The notes: a model not told the origin generated them from the sequence alone. 64,000 nt of DNA from DATBSK01 sp964532485 (GCA_964532485.1 CAZHKE010000010.1:1-64000), one strand, 5' to 3'; shown: positions 7,639-15,668, numbered from the stretch's first letter. Numbers and translations: made by a program.

Positions 7639-8684
7639 CCGAACCGACACCCACGAGCCGCCGCCGATTCTTGCAGCTCGGCGGAGCGGCAACCGTGGCC
7701 ACCCTCGTGGGATGTTCCGGCGACGACAACGCGTTCACGACCTCCAGCGGCGTCTCGAACCCGGCCACCACGAGCACCGCGTCGCCTCTGCCCACACCCG
7801 ACTTCGTGCGGACACCGGAAGGCCGGTTCGAGGGCCTCGTCGGCTTCGGCTACGAACCCAACTACCTCGTCACGGCCGAAGGGCTCCGGCTCCACTACCT
7901 CGACGAGGGATCGGGCGCGGCCGGCGTCGCGCTGTTGCTCCACGGCGAACCGACCTGGTGCTACCTCTACCGCAACGTCATCCCCACGCTCGCCGCCGCC
8001 GGCTATCGCTGCATCGCACCCGACCACATCGGCTTCGGCAAGAGCGACAAGGTCACCGAGGACGACTGGTACACCCTCGACGCCCACGTCGCGACTCTCC
8101 AAGGCATCGTCGAGGAGCTCGACCTCGCGGAGATCACTCTCGTGTGCCAGGACTGGGGTGGACCGAACGGGCTCATCACGGCCGTCGACCTTCCGGACCG
8201 GTTCGAGCGCCTGGTCGTGCTCAACACCTGGCTGCACCACGACGGCTACGAGTACTCGCCGCACCTGATCGACTGGAACATGTTCAGTCAGAACCCCGAG
8301 TTCGACTTCGGCCTGGTGGGTTTCCAGATGGCGCCGTGGAGCGTCGACGAGCCGCCCACCCTCCACGCCGCGTACGCCGCGCCGTTCACCGACCTCGCGT
8401 CCAAGACCGGCGCGCGGCGCTGGCCATGGATGCTGCCCTTCGCCGAGCCCGAAGCGGGAGGTGCCGACCGCCAAGCAGCCGCCTACGCCGCCCTCGCAGA
8501 CTCCGACATCCCTACCCACGTGATCTTCGGCGACTCCGACCGGGCCTTCACCGCGGAGTCGGGTGAGAAGTTCGCCGACCACCTCGGCGCCACCCTCGAC
8601 CTGCTCCCTGGCGTCGGGCACTTCGTCCAGGAAACCGGCCCACTTCTCGCCGCGCTCATCCTCGAACGCAGCGGCGACGGGTGA
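7635..8684 (+). CDS. Tat-exported haloalkane dehalogenase-like lipoprotein
   Basis: The 349-aa product starts at GTG 7635. The N-terminus carries a twin-arginine motif (SRRRFLQLG, residues 8-16) and a lipobox (LVGC, Cys27), which predicts Tat export followed by lipidation. The core matches subfamily I haloalkane dehalogenases closely: HGEPTWCYLYRNVIP at 103-117, CQDWGG with Asp173 as nucleophile and Trp174 as halide ligand, acid Asp300 or Asp302, and base His329 (GVGHF). Tat export implies folding in the cytoplasm first. It is the last gene of the six-gene rightward operon. Dehalogenation is the best guess, but a related hydrolysis cannot be excluded. Confidence 0.8.
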   Translation: MTEPTPTSRRRFLQLGGAATVATLVGCSGDDNAFTTSSGVSNPATTSTASPLPTPDFVRTPEGRFEGLVGFGYEPNYLVTAEGLRLHYLDEGSGAAGVALLLHGEPTWCYLYRNVIPTLAAAGYRCIAPDHIGFGKSDKVTEDDWYTLDAHVATLQGIVEELDLAEITLVCQDWGGPNGLITAVDLPDRFERLVVLNTWLHHDGYEYSPHLIDWNMFSQNPEFDFGLVGFQMAPWSVDEPPTLHAAYAAPFTDLASKTGARRWPWMLPFAEPEAGGADRQAAAYAALADSDIPTHVIFGDSDRAFTAESGEKFADHLGATLDLLPGVGHFVQETGPLLAALILERSGDG

Positions 8685-8811
8685 GAATCCGCCCGCCGTC
8701 CCTCGTGCAGCGCTCAACTGCCAACGAAGACTCAACCCGCTCTGAGGGTTTCCAAGCGATCGGATACGCAGTCTCTCTTGTGACCGGGGGAAGTGTGCCG
8801 CATTCCTCGTT

Positions 8812-8994
8812 CTGAGTCCCGAAGAAGGTGAACGGCAACAAGCCGTTTGCTATGTCGTCATCGATCGTTCGAGTTCCTCCGACGACCCCGATACGTTCGA
8901 TCTGTACCGGCAACAGGTCCAGCGCACGATCGACATCCTTCGCCATGCACAAATGCCGGTTCCGCCCAAGGGCGGAACCGGCGCGAAGTGGTAG
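8812..8994 (+). other. Short open frame without ATG/GTG/TTG start, possible gene remnant
   Basis: The frame has coding-like composition (SPEEGERQQAVCYVVIDR, later TFDLYRQQVQRTIDIL) and ends at TAG 8992-8994. It is open upstream to about 8745, but the only plausible start is CTG 8812, giving 60 aa. The 12-bp inverted repeat at 8955-8982 falls in its last codons. I do not recognise the product. It may be the end of a gene truncated when the neighbouring element inserted. The rest of 8685-9125 holds only this frame, the hairpin and a pair of direct repeats. Confidence 0.3.
8955..8982. terminator. Perfect 12-bp inverted repeat with CAAG loop
   Basis: The arms GCCGGTTCCGCC (8955-8966) and GGCGGAACCGGC (8971-8982) pair perfectly around the loop CAAG. 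There is no T-run on either side, so it is not a classical intrinsic terminator, although T-less hairpins can serve this role in high-GC bacteria. It could instead be a recombination or protein binding site at the edge of the mobile element. Confidence 0.45.
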
Positions 8995-9024
8995 CGCTGT
9001 GAGTAGTGCCACGACCCGAAAGTA

Positions 9025-9081
9025 TGAGCGCGACCGTGACTCATCACAGCGAGACTTCGCGCGATGTGAGCGCGAACGTGA
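9025..9081 (+). repeat. Pair of 15-bp direct repeats upstream of the excisionase-like gene
   Basis: TGAGCGCGACCGTGA at 9025-9039 and TGAGCGCGAACGTGA at 9067-9081 differ at one base and are 42 bp apart start to start, about four helical turns. They lie 45-100 bp upstream of the small HTH gene at 9126. They could be binding sites for that protein or for the recombinase. Confidence 0.4.
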
Positions 9082-9125
9082 GCGGCAGCCGGATCCTCTA
9101 AGGCAAGCCAGCAGGAGGAACCGCC

Positions 9126-9335
9126 ATGCCCACCATCAACGCCGCGCCGATCGCCTTCTCCGTGTCCGAAGTCGCCGAGCTGCTTGGATGCTCGACCGAC
9201 ACCGTCCGGCGGATGATCACCTCGGGCCGGCTCGACGCGGTCCAGCCACTCGGCAAGGGCGCCCGCGTGTTCGTCGGCCGCTCCCAGATCGAGGCTCTGT
9301 TCGACGCGACAGACGCTGACGCTGGCACCCGCTGA
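9126..9335 (+). CDS. Excisionase/MerR-like helix-turn-helix protein
   Basis: The 69-aa product is a single winged-helix domain of the excisionase-family type: FSVSEVAELLGCSTDTVRRMI at residues 11-31, then a wing with GKGARVFVGRSQIEAL. A strong ribosome binding site AGGAGG lies at 9113-9118, seven bases before ATG 9126. Its position 1 kb from a tyrosine recombinase gene supports a recombination directionality factor or an element regulator. The length is normal for this family. Confidence 0.75.
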   Translation: MPTINAAPIAFSVSEVAELLGCSTDTVRRMITSGRLDAVQPLGKGARVFVGRSQIEALFDATDADAGTR

Positions 9336-9336
9336 A

Positions 9337-9366
9337 CGCGCCCTGGCACCGTGCCGCTAGGGCGCG
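9337..9366. terminator. Bidirectional hairpin between convergent genes
   Basis: CGCGCCCT at 9337-9344 pairs with AGGGCGCG at 9359-9366, and inside it GGCA pairs with TGCC around CCG, with a short bulge. The hairpin sits just after the excisionase-like stop and covers the stop of the convergent PIN gene, which fits a shared terminator. Confidence 0.5.
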
Positions 9367-9743
9367 ATGACCTCAACTCCGATGCCCGGCGCGTTTGCCA
9401 GGCGGATGTCTGCGGTGACGAGCACCGCACCGAGATGACGGGCAAGGACGACGTAGAGCGCGTCGCCGATCGTGAGGTTGTGTCGGAACGTCCACGCCTC
9501 GGCGAGGAGAGAGCGAATCTGGACCCTGTGTTGCGTCCCAGCCAACAGTGCGCTCAGCGCTGCCGAGGCGCGCTCCGGCGTGACCCGCAGGCTCAACTCG
9601 GCCCTTCGAATCGTCGCGGCAACCTCCGCGAAGAACGTCTCCGGAACCCATTCGTCGCTGTCATCGGGCAACTGGGCCTCGATCGCGCGTCCTCGATCCG
9701 TTCCGAAGAGCATCTCGACGCCCGCAGAGGCGTCGAGCACCAA
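9357..9743 (-). CDS. PIN-domain toxin, VapC-like
   Basis: The 128-aa product has the PIN ribonuclease layout: VLDASAGVEML with Asp4, Glu40 in the FAEVAATIRRAEL helix, GDALYVVLARHLGA with Asp94, and LVTADIRLA with Asp112. These four acids form the Mg-binding site of VapC toxins, which cut tRNA or rRNA. The start is TTG 9743 or the next codon GTG 9740. The preceding small gene stops eight bases upstream and is the likely antitoxin. The pair sits inside the region bounded by recombination genes, where it may stabilise the element. Confidence 0.8.
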   Translation of the reverse strand: MVLDASAGVEMLFGTDRGRAIEAQLPDDSDEWVPETFFAEVAATIRRAELSLRVTPERASAALSALLAGTQHRVQIRSLLAEAWTFRHNLTIGDALYVVLARHLGAVLVTADIRLANAPGIGVEVIAP

Positions 9744-9751
9744 GTTCGTGA

Positions 9752-9976
9752 TCAGAGGAGGCCTTCTTCGGCGCGAGCCTCCGCCACCAGCTCTGCGGCG
9801 CTGATGCCCAGGTCGACGGGGTCATGCTCGTCGATGAGCGCGAGCCATTCCTTCATCGAGAGTCGTGGCCGGTCGTCCTCGATCAGCTGGACGATCGGGT
9901 CAAGCGCCGGGTCGTTGGCTCGAGTTGCCACGGGTCCAAGGTACCGCCCGGACACGGGCTCGCTCGCGCGTTTCAT
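9752..9976 (-). CDS. Putative VapB-like antitoxin
   Basis: The 74-aa acidic product lies directly upstream of the PIN toxin gene on the same strand, with a gap of eight bases. The C-terminal half (DHDPVDLGISAAELVAEARAEEGLL) has the acidic, amphipathic character of a toxin-wrapping tail. The N-terminal DNA-binding part is not clearly of RHH or AbrB type. The assignment relies on position and size. The start is ATG 9976; an internal GTG would give a shorter protein. Confidence 0.55.
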   Translation of the reverse strand: MKRASEPVSGRYLGPVATRANDPALDPIVQLIEDDRPRLSMKEWLALIDEHDPVDLGISAAELVAEARAEEGLL

Positions 9977-10028
9977 GACTCCCCGAAGGACGCATGCGGA
10001 TGAGTCGTCGCGACGGGTCGCCCCTCCG

Positions 10029-10274
10029 TCACGCCTTGACCGTCAGATGCTCTCGCCTTGGCTTCGGCAGCGGGCGACCCAGCCCCTCGAGACTCTCGAG
10101 ATAGCCAGCGATTGCATCCTTGACCATGACGATCGCCTCGTCGCGCGTCTCGGCCTGGATCCAGACGCCTGGAAGATCAGGCACGGAAGCGACGAAGCCT
10201 CCGTCGTCTTGCTCTTCCAAGATCACTTCGAACTCGCGGCCCACGACCATCGTCCCATCATCCCACGCCTCCAA
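10029..10274 (-). CDS. HicB-family protein, orphan
   Basis: The 81-aa product has the partial RNase H-like HicB fold: FEVILEEQDDGGFVASVPDLPG, then TRDEAIVMVKDAIAGYLESL. This is the family's usual pattern. An internal ATG (MVVGREF) is an alternative start. No HicA-like gene (about 60 aa, dsRBD-like) is visible next to it: the next gene upstream starts beyond 10287 and encodes the recombinase. It may be a solitary regulator or the remains of a toxin-antitoxin pair. The HTH tail of some HicB proteins is missing. Confidence 0.7.
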   Translation of the reverse strand: MEAWDDGTMVVGREFEVILEEQDDGGFVASVPDLPGVWIQAETRDEAIVMVKDAIAGYLESLEGLGRPLPKPRREHLTVKA

Positions 10275-10286
10275 GACACTCCGATC

Positions 10287-11507
10287 TCACTCGCTCAGCT
10301 GACGGGTGCGCGAGCGGCGCGGCGGATGTCGGTGGACCGGCTCGCCGGGCTCGCTCATCGCGTCGTCGACGACCGCGGCCACGACCTCGGCGGTCTTGCG
10401 GTCGGCGCTGGCGATCGCGTGGCCATAGACGTCGAGCGTCATGCGCGCACTTGCGTGCCCGACCCGCTCGGCGACGTCGCGCACCGGCAAGCCAGCGCCC
10501 AGAGCCTGGGTGACGTGCCAGTGCCGCAGGTCGTGGAGCCGACAGCGCGGGATGTCGAGCCGGCGCACGATCCGCCGGAAGCGATCAGAAATGAGGTTGG
10601 GCAGCAGCGGCTCGACGCCGGCGGGATGATCCGAGCAGACGTAGGCCTCGTCGTCGAGCACCGCGCCGAGCTGCGCCGCCATCTCGGCCTGCGCGGCACG
10701 CCGCGCTCGCAGCATCGCAACCGTCGCCTCGTCGAGCGCGACGCGACGGATCTGGTGCGTCTTCGGATCCTTGACGACAACCCGGTCCTCGAGCTCGACG
10801 ATGCCGCGCCGGATCACGAGGCTCGCGCCGTCGAGATCGACGTCGGACCAGCGCAGCCCGCACACCTCGCCGCGGCGCGCGCCAGTGAGCGCGGCCAGGC
10901 GGATCGCCAATGCGGTCGGTGCGCCGTCGGCTTCCGCCTCGCGCAATATCTGCGCGACTGCTTCGGGGCTCGGTGGGCGGATCTCGTGGTGGACGATCTT
11001 CGGCGGCGACGCGAGCGCGGCCGGGTTGCGCTGGATCCAGCCCCACCGCTGCGCCTGCACCAGCGCGCGTCGGATCACGGCATGCACCTGGCGCACGGTC
11101 GCCGGCGCAAGGGGCTGACCATGCCGGCCGCCCGACTGACGCAGGTCGCGGTACAGGCCGTCGAGCATCGCCGTCGTCACCTTGTCGAGCTTGACGTGCC
11201 CGAGGCGAGGAGCGATCGACCGATCGATGTAGCGGCGGTAGTTGAGCGCCGTCGACGGCGACAGGTCGGGCCCGGCCTGCTCCAGCCACCGGTCGAGCAG
11301 CTCGGTGAGCGTGACCCTCGCGTCGCGGTGCTCGCCGGTGCCGACCTCGAGCAGCAGCCGAGCCTCGAGCTCACGGGCCGCCTTGGACGGACGCTGCTGA
11401 CCCGGCGCCCTGGGCACCGAGCCGCGGACTCGGCGCTCGCGTCCCGTCACCGGATCGGTGCCCGCGTAGACGGTCACCTGCCAGCGGTTGCCGTGGCGGC
11501 GGATCAT
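10287..11507 (-). CDS. Tyrosine recombinase (integrase) of a tRNA-associated element
   Basis: The 406-aa product has an N-terminal AP2-like arm-binding segment (MIRRHGNRWQV), a SAM-like core-binding domain at about 62-155, and a catalytic domain with all expected residues: Arg211 (TGARRGE), Lys249 (KDPKTHQIRR), His325-x-x-Arg328 (HDLR), His351 (VGHAS) and Tyr361 (LDVYGHA). ATG 11507 is chosen because the open frame further upstream is only the antisense reading of a tRNA. The gene starts 84 bp from the tRNA 3' end and reads away from it, the standard layout for elements that integrate at tRNA 3' ends. Confidence 0.9.
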   Translation of the reverse strand: MIRRHGNRWQVTVYAGTDPVTGRERRVRGSVPRAPGQQRPSKAARELEARLLLEVGTGEHRDARVTLTELLDRWLEQAGPDLSPSTALNYRRYIDRSIAPRLGHVKLDKVTTAMLDGLYRDLRQSGGRHGQPLAPATVRQVHAVIRRALVQAQRWGWIQRNPAALASPPKIVHHEIRPPSPEAVAQILREAEADGAPTALAIRLAALTGARRGEVCGLRWSDVDLDGASLVIRRGIVELEDRVVVKDPKTHQIRRVALDEATVAMLRARRAAQAEMAAQLGAVLDDEAYVCSDHPAGVEPLLPNLISDRFRRIVRRLDIPRCRLHDLRHWHVTQALGAGLPVRDVAERVGHASARMTLDVYGHAIASADRKTAEVVAAVVDDAMSEPGEPVHRHPPRRSRTRQLSE

Positions 11508-11590
11508 GCTGACACCGACACTCGGTGCCAAACCGGTGACAAACGTCGCCTCGCGATCCTGGCGAGCCGACGAAACCGTTGTGTTGTATG

Positions 11591-11663
11591 TGGGGCCGGA
11601 AGGGATCGAACCTTCGACCGAAGGATTATGAGTCCTCTGCTCTGACCACTGAGCTACGGCCCC
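11591..11663 (-). tRNA. tRNA with CAU anticodon, probably Ile2 (or elongator Met)
   Basis: On the minus strand the 73-nt sequence folds into a full cloverleaf: acceptor GGGGCCG/CGGCCCC, D-arm GCTC-AGTGGTCA-GAGC, anticodon loop CTCATAA, T-arm GAAGG-TTCGATC-CCTTC and discriminator A. No CCA is encoded. The D-arm and the GGACTCATAATCC anticodon arm resemble tRNA-Ile2, whose C34 is converted to lysidine, more than elongator tRNA-Met, but sequence alone does not settle this. Its 3' end faces the recombinase gene and is the likely attB. Confidence 0.9.
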
Positions 11664-11764
11664 GGCGCATGGTAGGCATTCGACGACCTGCGCGGATCCG
11701 GGCAATCCGAAGCCGCCGACCGCCCGTAGAACCAGGGACCCACCCCCGTCGACCGGAGACCTCG

Positions 11765-12238
11765 ATGACCAGACCGTTCGCCCGAGTCGCACTCTCCGCC
11801 CTGCTCGCCACGGGCGTCGGACTGGTCGTCGGGGCCCCCGCGCTCGCCAGCGCACCGGCCGAGCACGCCGCGACGGCCCCGGCCAAGAAGAAGAAGCCGA
11901 CGGTCAAGGTCGCCAAGACCGACCTCGGCAAGGTCCTCGTCACCACCAAGGGCAACACCCTCTACGCGTTCGATCCCGACGGCACCGACACCGACGCGTC
12001 CAAGTGCGTCGACGCATGCGCCGACGTCTGGCCCGCGTACACCGCGAAGAAGAAGCCGAAGGCCGGCAAGGGCCTCGACCAGTCGCTCATCGCGACCGGT
12101 GACGGCGGACAGGTCGCCTACAACAGCCACCTGCTCTACGAGTTCAGCGGCGACACCGAAGCCGGCCAGACGAACGGACAGGGCGTGGGTGGCGTATGGC
12201 ACGCCGTCGATGCCGACGGCGAGCCGATCACGAGCTGA
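11765..12238 (+). CDS. Secreted COG4315-type repeat protein
   Basis: The 157-aa product has a cleavable signal peptide ending near ALASA, a short Lys-rich stretch (40-52) and two copies of the Yx(F/W/Y)xxD motif: YAFDPD at 67-72 and YEFSGD at 125-130. Cys81 and Cys85 (CVDACADVWP) could form a disulfide. This is the layout of the secreted repeat family of unknown function often annotated as hypothetical lipoprotein. No lipobox is visible, so it is probably released. It converges with rpoD. Confidence 0.75.
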   Translation: MTRPFARVALSALLATGVGLVVGAPALASAPAEHAATAPAKKKKPTVKVAKTDLGKVLVTTKGNTLYAFDPDGTDTDASKCVDACADVWPAYTAKKKPKAGKGLDQSLIATGDGGQVAYNSHLLYEFSGDTEAGQTNGQGVGGVWHAVDADGEPITS

Positions 12239-12241
12239 CGG

Positions 12242-13765
12242 TCAGGCCTCTTCGAGGTAGTCGCGCAGGCGCTGCGAACGCGTCGGATGGCGCAGCTTCG
12301 CGAGCGTCTTCGACTCGATCTGACGGATCCGCTCGCGAGTCACGCCGAACTCACGCCCGACCTCTTCGAGCGTGCGCACCTGACCGTCGTCGAGCCCGAA
12401 GCGCAACCGCATCACCTGCTGCTCGCGTGGCGTGAGCTCGAGCAGCGCGCGCTCGATCTCGTCCTTGAGCCGCTCGCGCTCGGCGGCGAAGTCGGGCGAG
12501 ACGGCGCTCTCGTCGGGCACGAAGTCGCCGAGCGAGCTGTCGTCCTCCTCGCCGACGGGTGTCTCGAGCGACAGCGGCTCCTGGGAGATGCGCTGGATCT
12601 CCCGCACCTTGTCGGGCGTCATGTCGACCTTGCCGGCGACCTCATCGACCGTCGGCTCGCGGCCGAGCTCCTGGAGCATCTGGCGCTGCACGCGCAGCAC
12701 CTTGTTCATCGTCTCGACCATGTGCACCGGGATGCGGATGGTGCGCGCCTGGTCGGCGATCGCGCGCGTGATCGCCTGGCGGATCCACCAGGTCGCGTAG
12801 GTGGAGAACTTGAACCCCTTCGTGTAGTCGAACTTCTCCACCGCCCGGATCAGCCCGAGGTTGCCCTCCTGGACGAGATCGAGCAGCGCCATGCCGCGTC
12901 CGACGTAGCGCTTGGCGATCGAGACGACGAGCCGCAGGTTGGCGTTCGTCAGCTGCTGCTTCGCGAGCTCGCCGTCGACGAGCGAGCGCAGGTCGACGAC
13001 TCGCGTGTAGGTGTCCGACGACGCGTCGAGCTTCCCGGCGATCTCGTCGGCCAGCACGATGATCTGGTGGAAGTTCTCGTCGGTCTTGGTCGCGTTGCGG
13101 GGCGCGCCCGGCGCTGCCTCGACCGGCTTGGGGAGCAGCTTCGTCAGCTCGGCCTCGAGGAGGCTGTCGATCTGGTCGATCTCGGTCGCGGGCGCGGTCG
13201 CGAGGCTCCCGCTCGCGCGCACGAGCTGCCCCAGCTCGAGCGCCCGCTGGAGCGCGCTGCGCGTCGACTCCCGCTTGGCGAAGTCGGGGTTGTCATCGGC
13301 GGTCTCGTCCTTGGAGTCATCGGCGCTCGTCGCGGCGTAGGCGTGGGCCCCCGCCTCGATCCGGCGCGCGAGCGCCTTCTCCTCGTCGGCGGTGAGGAGC
13401 CGGACCTTGCCGATCTCCTTGAGGTACATGCGCACGGGGTCGAAGCTGCCGCCCTCGCCCCGGTCGCGACCCGCCTCGAGCGCATCATCGAGGCGCTCGG
13501 CCGCGGATCGCCGAGCCCGGGGACGGGCTGGCGCGCGCAACGAGTCTTCGCGTGTCAGCTCCTCGGTCACCTCGTCGACCCACACGACACCGCGCGCGTG
13601 CAGCTGCTCCTGAAGTGCGAGCAGCTCGGCGGTCTCGGGCTCCAAGCCCGGGAACGCGTCGAAGACCTGCGCGGTGGTGACGACGCTGTCGGTCGACCTG
13701 GCCACGAGCGCGTCGAGCGATGCCTCGTCGATCGAATGCTGGCTCGCGACACCGGGTCCGGTCAC
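12242..13765 (-). CDS. rpoD: Primary sigma factor RpoD/SigA
   Basis: The 507-aa product starts at GTG 13765, overlapping the dnaG stop by GTGA. It contains sigma region 1.2 (DPVRMYLKEIG), a non-conserved region, region 2 with LVQEGNLGLIRAVEKFDY and FSTYATWWIRQAI (-10 recognition and melting), region 3, and region 4 with LTPREQQVMRLRFGL and VTRERIRQIESKTLAKLR (-35 HTH). The last helix LRDYLEEA is complete. It directs RNA polymerase to housekeeping promoters. The dgt-dnaG-rpoD order is a macromolecular synthesis cluster like those of many bacteria. Confidence 0.97.
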   Translation of the reverse strand: MTGPGVASQHSIDEASLDALVARSTDSVVTTAQVFDAFPGLEPETAELLALQEQLHARGVVWVDEVTEELTREDSLRAPARPRARRSAAERLDDALEAGRDRGEGGSFDPVRMYLKEIGKVRLLTADEEKALARRIEAGAHAYAATSADDSKDETADDNPDFAKRESTRSALQRALELGQLVRASGSLATAPATEIDQIDSLLEAELTKLLPKPVEAAPGAPRNATKTDENFHQIIVLADEIAGKLDASSDTYTRVVDLRSLVDGELAKQQLTNANLRLVVSIAKRYVGRGMALLDLVQEGNLGLIRAVEKFDYTKGFKFSTYATWWIRQAITRAIADQARTIRIPVHMVETMNKVLRVQRQMLQELGREPTVDEVAGKVDMTPDKVREIQRISQEPLSLETPVGEEDDSSLGDFVPDESAVSPDFAAERERLKDEIERALLELTPREQQVMRLRFGLDDGQVRTLEEVGREFGVTRERIRQIESKTLAKLRHPTRSQRLRDYLEEA

Positions 13766-15630
13766 GACGGTTGCTCCACCACCACCACCTCTGCGTCCAC
13801 TCGATCCCCCTCCGCAGGCGCGGGGGCCGGTCGGGCCTCGTGGACGATCCACCCTACCAACTGCTTCGCCGCGTTCTGCGCGTCGTCCCACTCTCCGACC
13901 TCACGCGCGTGCGCGAGCACGTCGAGCTGTCCCTTCACCGCGCCCGCGTCGTCGGCGTCGTCGCGCAGCATGCGCACGAGGAGGCGCTTGGCGACGGGTT
14001 CGACGGTGTACGCGACAAGACGCGCCGCCTGCGTCTCCGGCTCGGAGTCTTCCCGTGGCTCCTCGACCGCGAGCCGCTCGAGCAGGTGTCTGGTCGGGCC
14101 CCGTGCGGCGTCGATCGCCTCATGGACGTCGTCGCGCTCGACCAACAGGTGGTACGCGGCGCGAGCCGTCGGGTCGAGGAACAGCGACTCGTCGAGCCAG
14201 TCGGAGACGAGCTTGGGTTCGTGGATCGCCCACAGCAGCACGTCGGCCTCCCGCGGCGACACGTGCACCGGTGCGCTCATGTCGTCGTCGGGCTCGGGTG
14301 GCGGTGGCTCGTCACGTCGACGAGGCGCCGACGGGCCCGCGTCGACGGTCCCCCCGCGCGCGATCTGCGCCCGCACCCCGTCGGCGGCGACGTCGAGGCG
14401 ATCGGCGAGCTGCACCGCGTACTGGTCACGCACGAGCTCGTTCGGGTGCTCGGCGACGATCGCGGCGGCCAGGCCGGCAGCACGGGCGCGTCCTTCGTTG
14501 GTCGTGAGATCCCCAGCCCCGAGGACGCGATCGATCCGGAACTGGAGGAAGGGCTCCGCACGCTCCACCGACGCCGGCAGTCGGTCGCGGTCGTCGCACC
14601 AGAGGTCGCCCGGGTCCTTCCCGACGGGGAGGTCGGCGACCCTCACCTCGAGATCGAGCTCCTGCTCCCAGCGGTACCACCGCTCCGCGGCACCCTGGCC
14701 TGCGGCGTCGGCGTCGTAGGCGAGCACGACACGGCGAGCAAGGTTCTTCAGCAGCTTGGCGTGCTCGTCGGCGAGCGCGGTGCCGCAGGTCGCGACCGCG
14801 TTGGGGCTGCCGGCCAGCGCGTACGCCATCACGTCGGTGTACCCCTCGCAGATGATCACCTCGCCGCGCGCGACGATCTCCGCCTTTGCCCAGTTGAGGC
14901 CGTAGAGCAGTCGGCTCTTCTGGTAGATCGGCGTCTCGGGGGAGTTCTTGTACTTCGGTCCCTGCTCGCCGAGCGACCGCCCACCGAAGCCGACCGCGTC
15001 GCCGCGCGCGTCGTAGATCGGGAAGATGAGCCGGGCGCGGAACTGGTCCTGGAGGCGATTCGCCTTGTTGACGAATGCGAGCCCGGCCTCGATCAGGTCG
15101 TCGCGGGAGAACTTCTCCCGCTGGAGGTGCCTGCTCAACGCGTCCCAGTCGTCGGGCGCCCAGCCCAGCACGAACCTGCGCGCCGCGTCACCGTCGAAGC
15201 CGCGGCTGCGCAGGTACTTGCGCGCGGTGCCTCCGTCGGGCGCCTCCAGCAGGATCCGGTGGTAGTACGTGCCGGCTGCGGCGACAGCCTCGACGAGGCG
15301 ATCGCGTCGCGAGCGGTCGCGGTTCTTCGTTCGGTCGTCGTATCGGAGCGTGACCCCGGCGCGCTTGGCCAGCTCCTCGACCGCGTCGACGAAGTCGAGA
15401 CCCTCCGTCTCGCGCATCCAGGTGATCGCGTCGCCCGACTTCGAGCAGCCGAAGCAATGGTAGAGATGCAGCTCGGAGTTCACCGAGAAGGACGGCGTCT
15501 TCTCCTGGTGGAACGGGCAGAGCCCGACGAACCGCTGGCCGACGCGCTTGAGCGCGACCTTCTCGCTCACGAGGGCCACGAGGTCGGTCTGGTCGCGTAC
15601 CCGGGCGATGTCCTCGTCGACGATCCCCAT
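13762..15630 (-). CDS. dnaG: DNA primase DnaG
   Basis: The 622-aa product has the CHC2 zinc finger (Cys38, His41, Cys59, Cys62), the RNA polymerase domain with its TOPRIM acids (EVIICEGYTDVMA and LAYDADAAG), and a C-terminal helicase-binding region. It makes RNA primers at the replication fork. The length is normal. It lies between dgt and rpoD, and its stop overlaps the rpoD start, so the two are co-translated. Confidence 0.97.
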   Translation of the reverse strand: MGIVDEDIARVRDQTDLVALVSEKVALKRVGQRFVGLCPFHQEKTPSFSVNSELHLYHCFGCSKSGDAITWMRETEGLDFVDAVEELAKRAGVTLRYDDRTKNRDRSRRDRLVEAVAAAGTYYHRILLEAPDGGTARKYLRSRGFDGDAARRFVLGWAPDDWDALSRHLQREKFSRDDLIEAGLAFVNKANRLQDQFRARLIFPIYDARGDAVGFGGRSLGEQGPKYKNSPETPIYQKSRLLYGLNWAKAEIVARGEVIICEGYTDVMAYALAGSPNAVATCGTALADEHAKLLKNLARRVVLAYDADAAGQGAAERWYRWEQELDLEVRVADLPVGKDPGDLWCDDRDRLPASVERAEPFLQFRIDRVLGAGDLTTNEGRARAAGLAAAIVAEHPNELVRDQYAVQLADRLDVAADGVRAQIARGGTVDAGPSAPRRRDEPPPPEPDDDMSAPVHVSPREADVLLWAIHEPKLVSDWLDESLFLDPTARAAYHLLVERDDVHEAIDAARGPTRHLLERLAVEEPREDSEPETQAARLVAYTVEPVAKRLLVRMLRDDADDAGAVKGQLDVLAHAREVGEWDDAQNAAKQLVGWIVHEARPAPAPAEGDRVDAEVVVVEQPS

Positions 15631-15668
15631 CGCGCGCCGAGGTTACGGCGTCGGCACGGGGCAGGCGG

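Noticed and set aside
11508..11855. N-terminal extension of the recombinase reading across the tRNA
   Set aside because: The extra residues are a translation of the tRNA region. ATG 11507 places the family's N-terminal domain at the start.
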